DNA from: Anseranas semipalmata
Lineage: Eukaryota; Chordata; Aves; Anseriformes; Anseranatidae
DNA length: 64,000 nucleotides
Assembly: GCA_013399115.1 (NCBI GenBank)
Contig: VXAA01001412.1
Location: 19,497-83,496, forward strand
Reading direction: 5' to 3'
Part shown: piece by piece, positions 25,092 to 37,258 of the stretch
Numbering within the stretch: position 1 is the stretch's first letter
Layout: every line of letters starts with the position of its first letter
Position numbers and translations under genes: made by a program
The notes under the pieces: model-generated
The model's database searches: none
The model's input: only the letters and a program-made list of their open reading frames with translations
What the model was told of the DNA's origin: nothing

Positions 25092-27205
25092 GTGAGTATA
25101 GTGAAATTAATTATTTTGCTTTATTAATCAAAGTTATTGAATTGACTGGTCTTACTGTGCTAATTACTTTTGCCATTTCAAGGAGGAGGAACAAAAGCAC
25201 TTCTCATTTTCATTTTACATTTTCATTTTCATTTGTGTTCTGAATGCTAGCTATGAAAGAAATGTTTGTGTTCATAAAGATGCCTGTGAATATTCAGCAA
25301 TGTCCTTATTAAACAGAGATATTAATGGCCTAAAAGCAGCAGTTCATTGTTTGAGTCAGTGTTTTACAACTCTGCTAAATAGGTTTTGCTGCTAAGGACC
25401 TCAGCAGATCTGAGGAGATTTGAACTTCATTACTTAAAGCACCCAAAATATGCTGTATAAAGTAATTCCAGCCTTGTATTAATGATTTGCTACTAAAGAA
25501 GTTTGAATAAGTTTTTAATAATGTAGGTTTTAATAACTGTAAGGAAGCCATTTGTTCACTATGCCAATAATATTTTCTCCGGAAGTATGTGTTCACTTAG
25601 GTTACCTGATCCTGAAATAAAACTTACTGAAGTTTTACAGAATTTTTTAAAACGCGTTTAGCATGTGCTTGTTTTCCTCTAATAGTCTCACAAAGATTCT
25701 TCCATTTAAAGCATATACTGTGGAAGACTTCCTAAAACTATACCTGTGCTATAATGGAGAAGTGAGACTGCAACATGTAGACCCTGTCTTGCCTAGGTTT
25801 TATCTAGCTAGTTGGGGTGTTAATTGCAGTGACCTGGGGGCACAAGCAGCTTCCAGCCTACACATGACGGTACAGAAGAATTCAACATTGATGATTAAAT
25901 CCCAGTGGCTTTGGTGCTCTCAGTATCCAAGCTAGCTAGGTTAAAACTGGATCATGCATTTCTGGCATGCTATGATCATAATTTTGGGGGTTTCTAAAAG
26001 CGTGACCCTTTTAAAGAACAAATGGTGTATAATAATTACTTCTGAAGTATGTGTGAATTAAACAGAATCTTTAATTTCAAATTGTTATGCAAGTGTGATG
26101 CAACTTCACACTTACCACACATCCACAGCTGAAACAAGCATATGTGACGCATGAGTACGTGGAAGGACTTGATCTTGGAAGATCATGTATAACTGTTCAT
26201 GAAGTCGTCAGGCCAGCATAGTGTTTTCACGTATCTGTTTCACTGTTAGCAGGCTACATGTGTAATATGGCCTTAAGACCTTGATAATAAATTGAAAATA
26301 GTGCCTTCCATTATGAACCTTGCCTCAGGCAAGGTCTGTATGAAGCCAAAACAGATAACATGTTGGAAAGATGGAAAACAGACCTTTCCTTTGGGCTGTC
26401 GCATATAGCCGCGAGAGCCACAAGGAGAGTAGTTAGCAGCTACTGTCTTAAGTTTCTGGTTTATATGCTTGCTGTCCAAGCACAAGTGGCTCTTAATAGT
26501 GTGGTTTGATGGGTATAATTTTCATGGAGGCTGGTACTGGACATGTTTACATTAGGATAGTGGAGTGTGTAACTTTCTACCATATACTTCTGCTTTGCTG
26601 GTAACTTTGGTTAGAAACAAGCCACAGTAGCCACAATTTTATCATGCAGACCACAAGGGATGGCCAATACACCCACTTGGCATACCCAGATAACTAGTCG
26701 TGTGTCCTCATTTTTTTATCGCCACAGTGCATAGACAGCACCCAAGTGGTAGTAATTTTTTTCACATCATTGTGGAACGCAAAGGCCTGACCTCCATCCC
26801 ATGGAGAGCTGAGCATGGGAGTAAGGGAATCGCCTAGGATCACCCATGTCCTGTCACAGTCCGTCTTGGCTCTTCAGAGCCTCGTGCAGTTCCTTATGCA
26901 CTGAGCCAGGGCTTCACCCTTCTGTGATGCAAACTCAGAGGTGCGCTGGCTGGCAGGTTGGGAACTGGAGCCCAAATTCCTTCCTGCAGGAAGAAGTACT
27001 GTACAAACAGCCTGCTTTCTTCTTCCCGAAGAGTAAATAAATTAGGAGATTAGCTGAGATTGAATAAGGATGTGAAAATCCTAAGTCAGTAATTCTCCTT
27101 TGAGTTTTTGAAACTCAAAAAAAAGAAAATTGAAAAATTTGGTAAGATTGTCACGCTGGTTATGTTGTAATAACCTCATATATTTTCTCTGGTTTTATTT
27201 TATAG
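25092..27205 (+). other. NAV3: intron, no further feature
   Basis: Intron of 2.1 kb ending TTTTATAG. Nothing recognisable inside. Confidence 0.65.
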
Positions 27206-27229
27206 CCTGAAGAGAAGTGCCAGTCAGAG
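27206..27229 (+). CDS. NAV3: NAV3 microexon 10 of window, 24 nt
   Basis: Codes residues 706-713, PEEKCQSE, in phase 0 at both ends. It begins the first coiled coil. Acceptor TTTTATAG; donor GAG|GTAAGA. The octapeptide matches NAV3 at exactly this place. Its small size and symmetric phase mean it could be skipped. Confidence 0.92.
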
Positions 27230-27348
27230 GTAAGAGCACACTGCATTTGACAGGCATAAATGTTCTGTCAAGATGCTCTGCATTTTCTGTCTTGCTATTT
27301 TATTTCTCCATATTATGGTGCAGTAAAGTGATCTCTTAAAATATATAG

Positions 27349-27423
27349 ATCCGCAAGCTACGAAGAGAGTTGGATGCATCCCAAGAAAAAGTTTCAGCTC
27401 TGACAACTCAGTTGACTGCCAAT
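27349..27423 (+). CDS. NAV3: NAV3 coding exon 11 of window, 75 nt
   Basis: Codes residues 714-738, IRKLRRELDASQEKVSALTT then QLTAN, with heptad spacing of hydrophobics (I, L, L, V, L, L). It is part of the first coiled coil, likely used for self-association. Phase 0 at both ends; donor AAT|GTGAGT. Confidence 0.95.
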
Positions 27424-30052
27424 GTGAGTACAACTCAGAGAACAAACTCTTAACAGAGAATGCATTTAATGCACCAATTACCACCCCAGGTTTTCTAAGT
27501 GACAAAAAGATTTCACATGTATAACATTCAGTTTGCATTATCTATACGTTTAAAAAAATAACTACATGCATGTGGAACCTTTCCAAGAATAACATCCTCT
27601 GTCCTACTGAATTGTCTTATGCCTTCCTTTAAATAGTGAATTATAATACTCATTTTGCTTAAAACATCTGATAAAAACAGTGATAAAAAACATCTTCAGA
27701 TCTTGACAGAATCATTGAAGACTGGCTCTTTTTTTTTTATGAACAGTGTCTTATTTTGATATGTAGGTGGGGTGAGATACAAATGATGGTTGTAATTGGT
27801 TGGAATAAAAATAGGTAGAAACTTGGATTAAAAAACATTATGTTTTCCTCTTACATAAACAAGTGGGCTAATGGAATCATAGGTAACAGTGGCATAAGGA
27901 GCTCTGAGAATTAATTTACAGTTGTCTGAAGAGTGGACATACCTGATTTTTGCCAGTGTGGGCAATACTTCTGCTTGTTTCCAATGAGGAATTTGATGTT
28001 TAAGTAGTGTAAGACACTTGGAAAAAAAAGATTTTGAAGCCAGGAGGTGTTGAGGCAATACTATGTATGACCCTGAGGAAGTTTATTTGTATGTTCTGTT
28101 CTGTAGTCACAGATAGAAGAAATCTGAAAAACAGAAGCTTGCTAGAAAAATAAGCAAATCTAGAATAAATAAACTACAGATGAATAGTCATCAGATCAGG
28201 TCATACTGACATCCTCATTTGTGGGAATAGTAAACATAAGAGCACATGCTACTGAAGATGACATTCTTGTCTGTCAGCTCTTTCAATACGTGGAATACTA
28301 AACTTGACACAGTGAACGACAGCTTTCATCTGAGCAGTAACACCTATCACAAGAAAGATTCAAGGGGAAATCTACCGTAGTGTTTACTGTAGGCATCACA
28401 GTGCTGCATCCAGCTTGCAAAATAGGAAAGGAAAACCAAGAATACAGTTACTGTAAAAGTCAAATAAAGCCGCTTTGCCTGCATGTAACCGTTCAATCTC
28501 TGACCCATGAAGAAAAGAAACTAAAAAATCTTCCAAAAATTAAGTTCTTATGTTTGCTTTCTGAATACAAAAGGGATTGGATACATTAGTAGTTTTTTTT
28601 TGTCCGGAAGTGTCTTTTACGTGCAAGAAAGACCACATTCACTCACATGCGTTTTTTATCATGTTATTAAATAACCCAGCTTTCATCCTTCATACAAAGA
28701 ACTTGTCAGCTATGCAACTCATCTAGCTCTGGCTTAACTTTGTTGCATTCTTCTTTATACAGCGTTCAGGTCAGCAGGCTGCTATTCAACACACGAGTTA
28801 GTAACCTCTCTGCGAGAGCAGCAAGTAGCACACGCTTAGGGAAAGAGTAGAGGGAAAAGAGTCTGTGTAGTGACTCTTCCCGTGTGCCTACCCCAGCTGC
28901 CATTAATTTGCCCAAGAATTTGTACATGGTTACTACCATGTGCTGTCTTTGCAGAGAATAGATTTTATGCATGCTGCTGCTGTACATTTTGTTTGTTTTG
29001 CAAAAAGTTAGCATCATTTATTATTTTGAAAATATTCCATTTTTGCTTCATTCACTTTGTTAAAATTTTGTTTTTTTTATTTTTCATTTGTGCTACTTAA
29101 ACTTCATAGACCTGAACCTATCCCTTATTTGTCGATAAATCACCTACAGCTTGCTGCAGAGATGTTGCTATAACTGGCCTACTATGTTTAAGTCTCTAGC
29201 CAGCTCTCTTTCCAGAACATACTCTTTTTCCATGTAAAAGGCCATGTCTGTTCCCAATGAAGTTTAGACAAATAAATGCTGATTGTAAAGACCGTGCTTT
29301 ATGGACATTTACTTTACACAAGATTTCTTTAAAGAAAAAAATAAAATAAAAAAAGCTTTTAATTTAGGCAGTTTGAATTCATCTCTTTATTTAATTTATC
29401 AGATATTTTCTGAGTTCTGCTCTATGCACACTGCAGCCTTTGATGTTATTCTCAGGCTGTTTGGGACGAGAATTTATGAAAAAACTAAAATGTGAAAATA
29501 ACTATTTTCTGTGGCTCACTGAACATTTCCACATAGCAATAATTTCAAGGTGCCCAATTTAGTTTCAAAAGGGCAGCTTTTTCTTAAGGTTAAGGTCAAA
29601 ACATGGGTTTGTATCCCACTATTAATCCATGTAGTCCTGTTTGCTTTCTTTTTTAAAAACAAAACAAAACAAAAAAAGCTTCTGAAAAGTATTGCTGAGT
29701 ATTACTGAATATCAGTTTTGTTTTTTCCTGTTCACTGCTCCACCCCCCAAAAAAAAACCTTGCAGTCTGTTTTTTAAATAAATATTTACATTTTCAAACA
29801 CATGTAGTAAGGGTTTAACTTACTTTTTGCTATTTTCTCACAGTCTGAGCTCTGCTTATTTTCATAGGGGATGATGGGAAAGAGAGATGCACATCCCTGT
29901 GTTATTGTACTGTTCGTGTTTGTTTTCGATGTGAATGTGAGAACAATTATTTAGGGTAAGTCAGCTGTGTGCTGATGATGAGCAAGTCTGGAATGGCTCT
30001 GTGGAAGGTTGTGCCATTCCCTATATATTTAGGTGAGAGAACGTCCTTTTCA

Positions 30053-30084
30053 GCTTGGAAAGATTCTGCTTGGAAAGATTCTGC
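30053..30084. repeat. perfect 15-bp tandem duplication
   Basis: The unit GCTTGGAAAGATTCT occurs twice without mismatch and the next two bases (GC) start a third copy. Confidence 0.9.
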
Positions 30085-31840
30085 ACAATTTTACTTGTCG
30101 TATGTATAGAATTATTTTAAATAGAAAAATAAAACATTTGTTATGTTTATTGTAGATTATTATGACTAATGAGACATACTGTGCTGTGTCTCTGTTCAGT
30201 TATTTCTACACATGCATATGTGAGTGTATCTATATAGTAATGCCATGTCGTGGCACTAGGAACATAGTTCCCGTTTATCAAGTTTATTTCCATCTACTCA
30301 ATCTACTTTCTTTTACTTCTCATTTTCAATTCCTAGTACAGTCAACACTTGGTTATCAGTACTTCATGTGAAAAGAAAAAAGGGTAATTGGCCAAGCAGC
30401 GGGAAGTTCTGGATGATATTCAGCAGGTTGGACCTTCGTTGCAAGTCAGGTGCACTCAGATACTGGAGAGGCCTTTTAGTAAGATGCAAGTGTATCAGAT
30501 GCAAGTGAGCGCCTGGCGGACTGGCTGCAGTACTGCAGTACTCCTGTCTCCGTCCTTATTCCTCTCTGCAGAGGAGGCAGCTCCAGACTGAGCTGACTGA
30601 CTTGGCTTTTTCAGAGTTCCCCTGCAGGGATAGCACAGTGAGACTCTGCTTCTGTGACTTCCAGTGTCTTTTTGTCTTAAGGCAGATCTCTTTGTCTTAA
30701 GAAATGACATTGATATAGTTAATTTTGCAGAATAATTGTTTGCCCTCCTTGTTTTCTAGTCAACATACAATACAATTTAGAAACCTAAAAATATTAATCT
30801 TCATGTAGTGGTTTTGATATGGTGAATATTGAGGATTATAGCTTAATAACTTACGTAGAAAAGCCTTGGTACGGAAATATCAGTGTCCTTTACTTGAAAT
30901 ATTCCACTGCTGTTTTGTGTGAAGCCTATTGCCTCTTTGGGTTACCAGTGTTTTCAAATATCTGAACTGTTACTTTATCAATAGCGTAATAGCTATCTCT
31001 AGTCTGGGTTTCTTTTAAAATAAAGTTAACACATCAGTGTGTAATAGCATCTTTATGACTTGATTTAAAATTGTTTGTGAAAATTACTTTTCCTTTGTTT
31101 TTTTTACTCTTACAGATATTAAAACTACAAACATTTTAAGAAACTTTTAAAGCTAATTACAATTCAAGAGAATAGAAGTTTTATACGTAGTCACCAGAAT
31201 TTGGCAGTAAAAATAACCATTTTTCTTTCCTTTGTCAGCATTTAGTTGTCTTGTTTATCTTCACATACTTAATCTCTGCTTAGGAGAAATCAAAAATGGT
31301 ACATTTTCAAACTTTACCTATTCATCCAAAAAGCACACTTAATTTCCCTTTTAGCATCTTTAAATTAAGACACTTCTCATGTTTTACATTCTTTTACTCA
31401 ATTTCATTTCTGTAACATGATTTTTGAACTAACTGTAGAGCCAGTTCTGTTAAGATAATGGTACTGCTCCTTTACTTGCTTTAAAACAGTTAAATCTAAA
31501 CCATGTTCTTGGTGTAGAGAACTTTTTTGCAGCATCTTCTTACAGATTTTGGGGGTTATCATTTGTTAAGTACAGATTATATAAATCTTCAATTTGTAAT
31601 TAAAAATTAGAAGCTTACCGAAAGAATCTTGAAAATTCTGTGATGCAAACATATACTCTGACCTTTCATTTTCTGTTTTAAATTTCAGTTCTGGTTTCCC
31701 ATTGTATAAATTTCAAATGCATGGGGAAGATATCCACAAAGAAAATATGTGAATATTCTGCCTGGTCTTAAAACTTGCTTTATATTTTATTTATTGCTAT
31801 TTTGTTTTACTTTTAGGCTATCCTAGAACTTACAAATTAC

Positions 31841-32303
31841 TTTTTTTTTTTTTTTTTTTTNNNNNNNNNNNNNNNNNNNNNNNNNNNNNNNNNNNNNNNN
31901 NNNNNNNNNNNNNNNNNNNNNNNNNNNNNNNNNNNNNNNNNNNNNNNNNNNNNNNNNNNNNNNNNNNNNNNNNNNNNNNNNNNNNNNNNNNNNNNNNNNN
32001 NNNNNNNNNNNNNNNNNNNNNNNNNNNNNNNNNNNNNNNNNNNNNNNNNNNNNNNNNNNNNNNNNNNNNNNNNNNNNNNNNNNNNNNNNNNNNNNNNNNN
32101 NNNNNNNNNNNNNNNNNNNNNNNNNNNNNNNNNNNNNNNNNNNNNNNNNNNNNNNNNNNNNNNNNNNNNNNNNNNNNNNNNNNNNNNNNNNNNNNNNNNN
32201 NNNNNNNNNNNNNNNNNNNNNNNNNNNNNNNNNNNNNNNNNNNNNNNNNNNNNNNNNCTGTGAACTTAAAAAAAATAATAATAATAAATATATATATATA
32301 TGT
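31841..32303. other. assembly gap of 397 N bounded by simple repeats
   Basis: Twenty T precede 31861-32257, which is all N. After it come A8, AAT repeats and an AT run. The gap most likely marks low-complexity sequence that could not be assembled; its true length is unknown. Nothing coding can be inferred inside. Confidence 0.95.
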
Positions 32304-33042
32304 ATATTGCATCATTCTATTTCAATAAAGTGGCAACATGTGTTTTCCCTTTATTACAAAATCCAAACAGATTGAAACAACTGAGAAAAGTACATGAACC
32401 AAATTAGTTGAGATGGGGCTCTTTAAAGGATCTTAACTCCCAGGGGCCCAGAAAGGGTTTTTGTTATCAGATATATCCTGGACGTAGGACTGTACTTTTA
32501 ACAAAACAAATGAGAATTCCAAACCGGAAAGAAATCCCACTTTGCTGCTCTGTTAGAGCACGTCTGAGATAACCATCCTGGCTATTGGAGTCATGGTATC
32601 AAAAGGGGGGGTAACACATGGCAGAGAAGCCACCTTCAGGAGATCCTGTATCGATGTGCCAGGTCATGGTGCTGCTCCTACTGCTGTGTTTTATAAATTG
32701 TTTGGTAGCAGCTGCTGCCAAGCATGGCAGCATGGTTTATAGCCTAAAACTGCGTGACTTCATGGTGTGCTACTGCTTCTACACAAGAGGGCTGTCATTT
32801 TCTAAAATCTTGACATTGGTCTGTTACCTTTGGCATTTCTAATTTTCCACAACTAAGTTGTTCCTGGTAATTGGTTTGCAAACGTTTTCACAATACATGC
32901 TCAAGTCATTTGACCTTTTCTAATCACTGGTATTTTCTCATTGACACAAACAATGAAGTACAGTAGTGGTGCATTTAAATACCTGCATAAATATTCTTGT
33001 CTGGGGAGAGAACAAAATACTTCTGTGTCATTTAATTTTCAG

Positions 33043-33126
33043 GCCCACCTTGTGGCAGCATTTGAGCAGAGTCTGGGAAACATGACGATCAGACTGCAGA
33101 GCCTAACCATGACAGCTGAACAAAAG
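33043..33126 (+). CDS. NAV3: NAV3 coding exon 12 of window, GC donor
   Basis: Codes residues 739-766: AHLVAAFEQSLGNMTIRLQS then LTMTAEQK, continuing the first coiled coil. It starts after TTTTCAG in phase 0. The exon must end after AAAAG at 33126 because the next residues are DSELNEL, so the donor is GCAAGT, a non-canonical GC donor with otherwise perfect U1 pairing. Confidence 0.94.
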
Positions 33127-33923
33127 GCAAGTTTGAGAAGTATTTGTGGAAGGTGCACTTATAAAGATGCGTATCCCAGATGGGCAGATCTGAGATGGCT
33201 TTTAAGGATTAAGCCACACTTGTGCTTTGTCTGACAGGTTTATAGGGAGGTTTAACTTCTCCTTCACAAAAAGTAAATGTGTATGTGGTTTAGACTAATT
33301 TACTGGTAAAGGCCTTTTCTTGAGATGAAGGGAAGGGCACTGTCAGTACAAAAGTCTTCAGTTCTGCTTGCAGCATTGTTGCTCTTGCTCCTTCCTGTAG
33401 TTGTAGAAATAAGTCACATACACTGTTTGCCTTAGTTTCCTCAATCGTGGTGAAGGAATAAAATATAATAAATTTTTTGACTAAATACTCATTTTCCTCA
33501 CTGGGATGTTGTGACAACTGATCAGGTTATTGTTCCTATAAATTGTTCCTTTGGACACAACTCTTCAGTAGTGCATATTTTTGTAATAAATTTCTTTCCA
33601 ATGCATCCACACATGTGCACGTGCAGAAGAAACCCTAAGAAAAATCATTGCAAGATAGACAACGTTGTTTTTTTGGAGAGTATACTTGAATATACACTAT
33701 TTCTTTACTACAGAGCATGTACATTTTCTTGTATTGCAATAACCAAGCTATTTTGCAGCCTACTGAGGATGTGTTTCCCCAGGTATACCAAACCTCATTT
33801 TCATTTCCTTGTACATATATATTCCATAAATTCTCTGTCAACTCCCAGTGCTCAGACTGAAAGGTGGTGCAGCTAGGTAACATCTGCATTTTGGGATGTA
33901 TCACCATGTTTTTCTTATTTAAG
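33127..33923 (+). other. NAV3: GC-AG intron with MIR-like fragment
   Basis: Intron of 797 nt that starts GCAAGT and ends TTATTTAAG. It contains a MIR-like fragment near 33405-33470 and a weak 24-nt exon-like segment at 33759-33782. Confidence 0.8.
33405..33470 (+). mobile_element. MIR-like SINE fragment
   Basis: AAGTCACATACACTGTTTGC followed by CTTAGTTTCCTCAATCGTGG aligns by eye with the MIR core/3' part (AGTCACTTAACCTC...CCTCAGTTTCCTCATCTG). Divergence is high, as for an ancient amniote insertion. Confidence 0.5.
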
Positions 33924-34035
33924 GACTCTGAACTGAATGAGTTAAGGAAGACTATTGAACTACTGAAGAAGCAAAATGCTGCTGCCCAGGCTGCCATTAA
34001 CGGAGTCATCAACACACCTGAGCTCAACTGCAAAG
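33924..34035 (+). CDS. NAV3: NAV3 coding exon 13 of window
   Basis: Codes residues 767-803: DSELNELRKTIELLKKQNAA then AQAAINGVINTPELNCK, plus one base. It completes the first coiled coil (leucine/isoleucine heptads) and leads into a linker. Acceptor TTATTTAAG; donor AAAG|GTGAGA. Confidence 0.95.
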
Positions 34036-34661
34036 GTGAGAAGCAAGCACTACGTTTCACAGCTCTGCATTGCTCATGGGACTTGAGTCCTCTTGGTGAT
34101 ACCTAATGTAACTCCACCTGTCAGAGATCAACTTTGTCTCATGACCATGCTCTAGTTACTTGATTTGGTATAATGTGGGGATTTGGAATGTCTATCTATG
34201 TAATTAATGTGGTAAATTCTACAGAAATAAATGAATGTGTTAGAAATGGAATGTGAGCTCAGTGAATTTACTATAAGCAATTAGTATTTCACCCATCTAG
34301 ACATTGATGTGAAGCAGCAGGGAGCAAAGAACCCCTTTTCGGAGCTGTCAAACACTTGGCTTGATTTTCTTTGGTGTTTTCTGTAATTTACAATATGGAG
34401 TTTGAATGCAGTCTTGTCATATGTGACTTCTGTTACTGATCCCAATAATTTACACTGGGATAAATTGCTGAAGGAAATGTTTGAATGGTCTGGGTCTGAG
34501 ATTTTAATCTCTTCACAAGAAATAAGGATTAGGAGCATGGCTTTGAAATAAGCAGTGCGTCAGCTGGGGTAAGGGATCGTGTCAGTGCTTTTTTCCCCAA
34601 ACTGTTCATTTGGGATTGAAAACAGAGTGTCACATTTGACTCCGCCTTTATTAATATTCAG
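34036..34661 (+). other. NAV3: intron, no further feature
   Basis: Intron of 626 nt from GTGAGA to AATATTCAG without recognised content. Confidence 0.75.
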
Positions 34662-34807
34662 GAACCGGAGCTGCTCAACCCACAGACCTGCGGATCCGAA
34701 GGCAGCACTCTTCGGATAGCGTCTCTAGCATTAACAGCGCTACCAGTCACTCTAGTGTGGGAAGCAACATAGAGAGTGATTCAAAGAAAAAGAAGAGGAA
34801 GAACTGG
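34662..34807 (+). CDS. NAV3: NAV3 coding exon 14 of window
   Basis: Codes residues 804-852, GTGAAQPTDLRIRRQHSSDS, VSSINSATSHSSVGSNIESD and SKKKKRKNW. The cluster KKKKRK is a strongly basic patch that could serve as a nuclear-localisation-like or acidic-surface-binding segment (inference). Ends TGG|GTGAGT in phase 0. Confidence 0.95.
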
Positions 34808-36863
34808 GTGAGTGCATTTCAACGGATTGCATGAGGCTTATATAGAACTGTCAGAACATGCATGGTGAAATCTAGCTGCTCAGCTCCTCCTTCCTCCCCT
34901 CCCCTCATGCAGCAGGTCAGCACAAGAACTAGGCACTGTTTAAATCCAGTGTAAATACTCTCTTGAAGACTTAATTGAGTTGTAAGTGATGTATATGCTT
35001 GTGTTGACTCTGTGTAGGATTGAATTTTATGTTAACAGCCAAAAGGACAGTCCTAAAGTACAAATAGCTGTCAAAGATCAATTCTGGCTAAAAGTAATAT
35101 GGTGTCCAGCCCCTCGGGGAAAACTCTACATTTGTCATTAAAGTAAAACAAATCCACAATGAGAGATTTTTTTTTTTTCTTTTTGCCTCATAGGGCTTTC
35201 TTCTTTTACGTGAACATCTTAAACAATTTAAGAGCTCTGTTTGGAATTTTACCACGGAGTTCTACATGGAAAAAACCACAAAATTTAAAAAATTTATTGT
35301 GATAAACATTTATTCTTCAAGATCTCGCAACACTTACCTTTCATTTCCTATTTTTCCTTCTTTGCTCATCATGTACTGTGTACAAGGTACCGTGTACTGG
35401 AGGAAAGGTACAATATATTAAACTCCATTTTGAATTAGACCAGAACTGCCTTAGTGACCTAGTCTGACTGTAGTTTGGACTAAAGTCCCTAGATCCTATA
35501 TTGTAGCCAGTGAAGCAATCCACCCCTTTCTTCCCACTGAATTTAAATTTCCCTGGATCTTTTGGGATCTTTTCTGTATAGCTCGAGAATGTGGTTTGAG
35601 CTGGTAAAGTCTTGATTCGTATTTGCGCAATGTCCCCTCAGAAATGTTTATGAAACCCCATGTACTCTAAGAAGCAGCTTTTTGAGCAGGTTCTTGTTTT
35701 TACTTCTATTTTATCACAGTGGTTTCATTTGGATATCTTGCTAGCTCCTTCGTTAACAGTAGTATTGCTGCTATGCTCCTAAAATCATTGGTTAAATGGA
35801 AAAAATGTCATCTCCACATCCTTCTTGTGTTGGGTTATACATTAGACAGGGTAAATTACTGCACCTTGTAAATTGCTAGCAACTCTTAATTTTTGTGACA
35901 CAAATCTCTTATGATCGTTAAGCCTTATTTGAGATAAACACTTCTGAAATTTTTGGTTAGCTTCTGTTCTTTGTTATTGTAATGTAGTAGATCTCATTCT
36001 ACATCAGCCTATGCTTCTCATTCATCACACGACTATCTTTAAAGAAGGTTAAGGAAACATCTCCTTATTATAAAGAGAAGACAGGACCGTATTTTGATCT
36101 TGGCATTAAATATGAGTACATCATTGCTGTAAAATGAAGATTGGAAATTAAATCAGTAATTTAATGAGAAAATATTAGTCTGACTTGCCCTTTGTTAATT
36201 TCACAAATACTGATGAAGTTGTTAGCCAAGAACCTTTTGTTACACATAGAAACAATGCAGCCATCCACTCGGGGCTGAAAAAACAGATTTGCACCATTTC
36301 TCATCATAGGAATCTTTGTCTAGTGTAAAAATAACTTTCATCTCATATTAAGCCAGACTATTTACAACATATGATTTGAGATTGTGTTAAATGGTGTTGA
36401 ACTGTAAATTCAGGATAACATCAGTTTAGTCACATTAAGATTCATTCTTTTATTTTTTTGGTAAATGACAGGCACATTAAAAAAAAGATTTTTTTTAGTT
36501 GCAGGTGTGTAGAGAAGATTCAGTATTTCATCCTGGTGAAATACCTGCTTCTGCAAGGAAAAACAAAATATTAACATGGTTGTTAGCCAAAACATTCCAC
36601 CTGAGCCAAAGAGAAAATATAATTTTAGTAATTAAGAGATTTGGATCTGGTGTCTCCCTCAAGTAATGCAAAAATGACTGTTGTTTGAAGCACCTGTTTT
36701 TAGAAAATACAGGGTTCCAGTTTTAAAGTAACTCTTGGTCTTTGTTGATTATTGGTCATGTTTGTCTTAGAAATCCAAAGCTTTCCTTATCACTGGCTTT
36801 ATCTGTTAAAATATGTCTTTTTTCCTTCCCCCCACTTCCTTTTGCTTGCGCTTCTTCCGGCAG
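34808..36863 (+). other. NAV3: intron, no further feature
   Basis: Intron of 2.06 kb with poly-T stretches near 35168 and an A/T stretch near 36480. It ends with TTTGCTTGCGCTTCTTCC then GGCAG. Confidence 0.7.
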
Positions 36864-36872
36864 GTCAATGAG
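36864..36872 (+). CDS. NAV3: NAV3 microexon 15 of window, 9 nt
   Basis: Nine nucleotides, GTCAATGAG, coding Val-Asn-Glu (residues 853-855) between KKRKNW and LRSSFKQ. It has a CCGGCAG acceptor and GTAAGG donor and is phase 0 at both ends. The NAV3 protein I remember reads NWVNELRSSF, which requires this exon. Two TGC trinucleotides at 36843-36845 and 36847-36849 lie 15-21 nt upstream, the usual place for the SRRM4 (nSR100) signal of neuronal microexons. Confidence 0.92.
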
Positions 36873-37258
36873 GTAAGGAAGACCTACTTTAAACTATGAG
36901 TTACAAAGCTAACCCATCCATTTACATGACTAACCATTTCAGCATCATTAACCTTGTCTGAGCCACATTATATTATAGCTGCAAGTTGTTACAATGTTGC
37001 TGTAAAGCTCATTTCACTGAACAGAATTTGCTGTAAAATATTTAAAATAGGAAGCACTGATATCGAGTCCTATTGACCTTATTAATCTCATAAAATAGTT
37101 ATGGAAAAAGTTTTTTGATTCTCTTTTACCTCTGTTAAAATCTATGTGAGTATGGCTTTATTGTTTGGAATATTTGCATGTTAGAGTTTTACTCTTTGGC
37201 TTTTTTGTCTGGATGCATTCTTCATGATGTGCCTACTGTTGTGGTCTTGTTTTTTCAG
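36873..37258 (+). other. NAV3: intron, no further feature
   Basis: Short intron of 386 nt from GTAAGG to TTTTTTCAG, without other content. Confidence 0.8.

Larger units (their letters stand above)
27424..33042 (+). other. NAV3: intron of 5.6 kb containing an assembly gap
   Basis: Contains a perfect 15-bp tandem duplication at 30053-30082, a poly-T run at 31841-31860 that runs into a 397-nt N gap, and AAT and AT repeats just after the gap. The open frame near 32618 with a hydrophobic Leu run looks like chance. The intron ends TTTTCAG. Confidence 0.7.

Noticed and set aside
31830..32315. 161-codon - strand open frame
   Set aside because: It consists mostly of undetermined bases from the assembly gap.
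32618..32842. 74-codon frame with a hydrophobic Leu-rich start resembling a signal peptide
   Set aside because: Lies in a NAV3 intron without splice or poly(A) support; a Leu/Val run from a CTG/CTC-rich stretch is likely chance.
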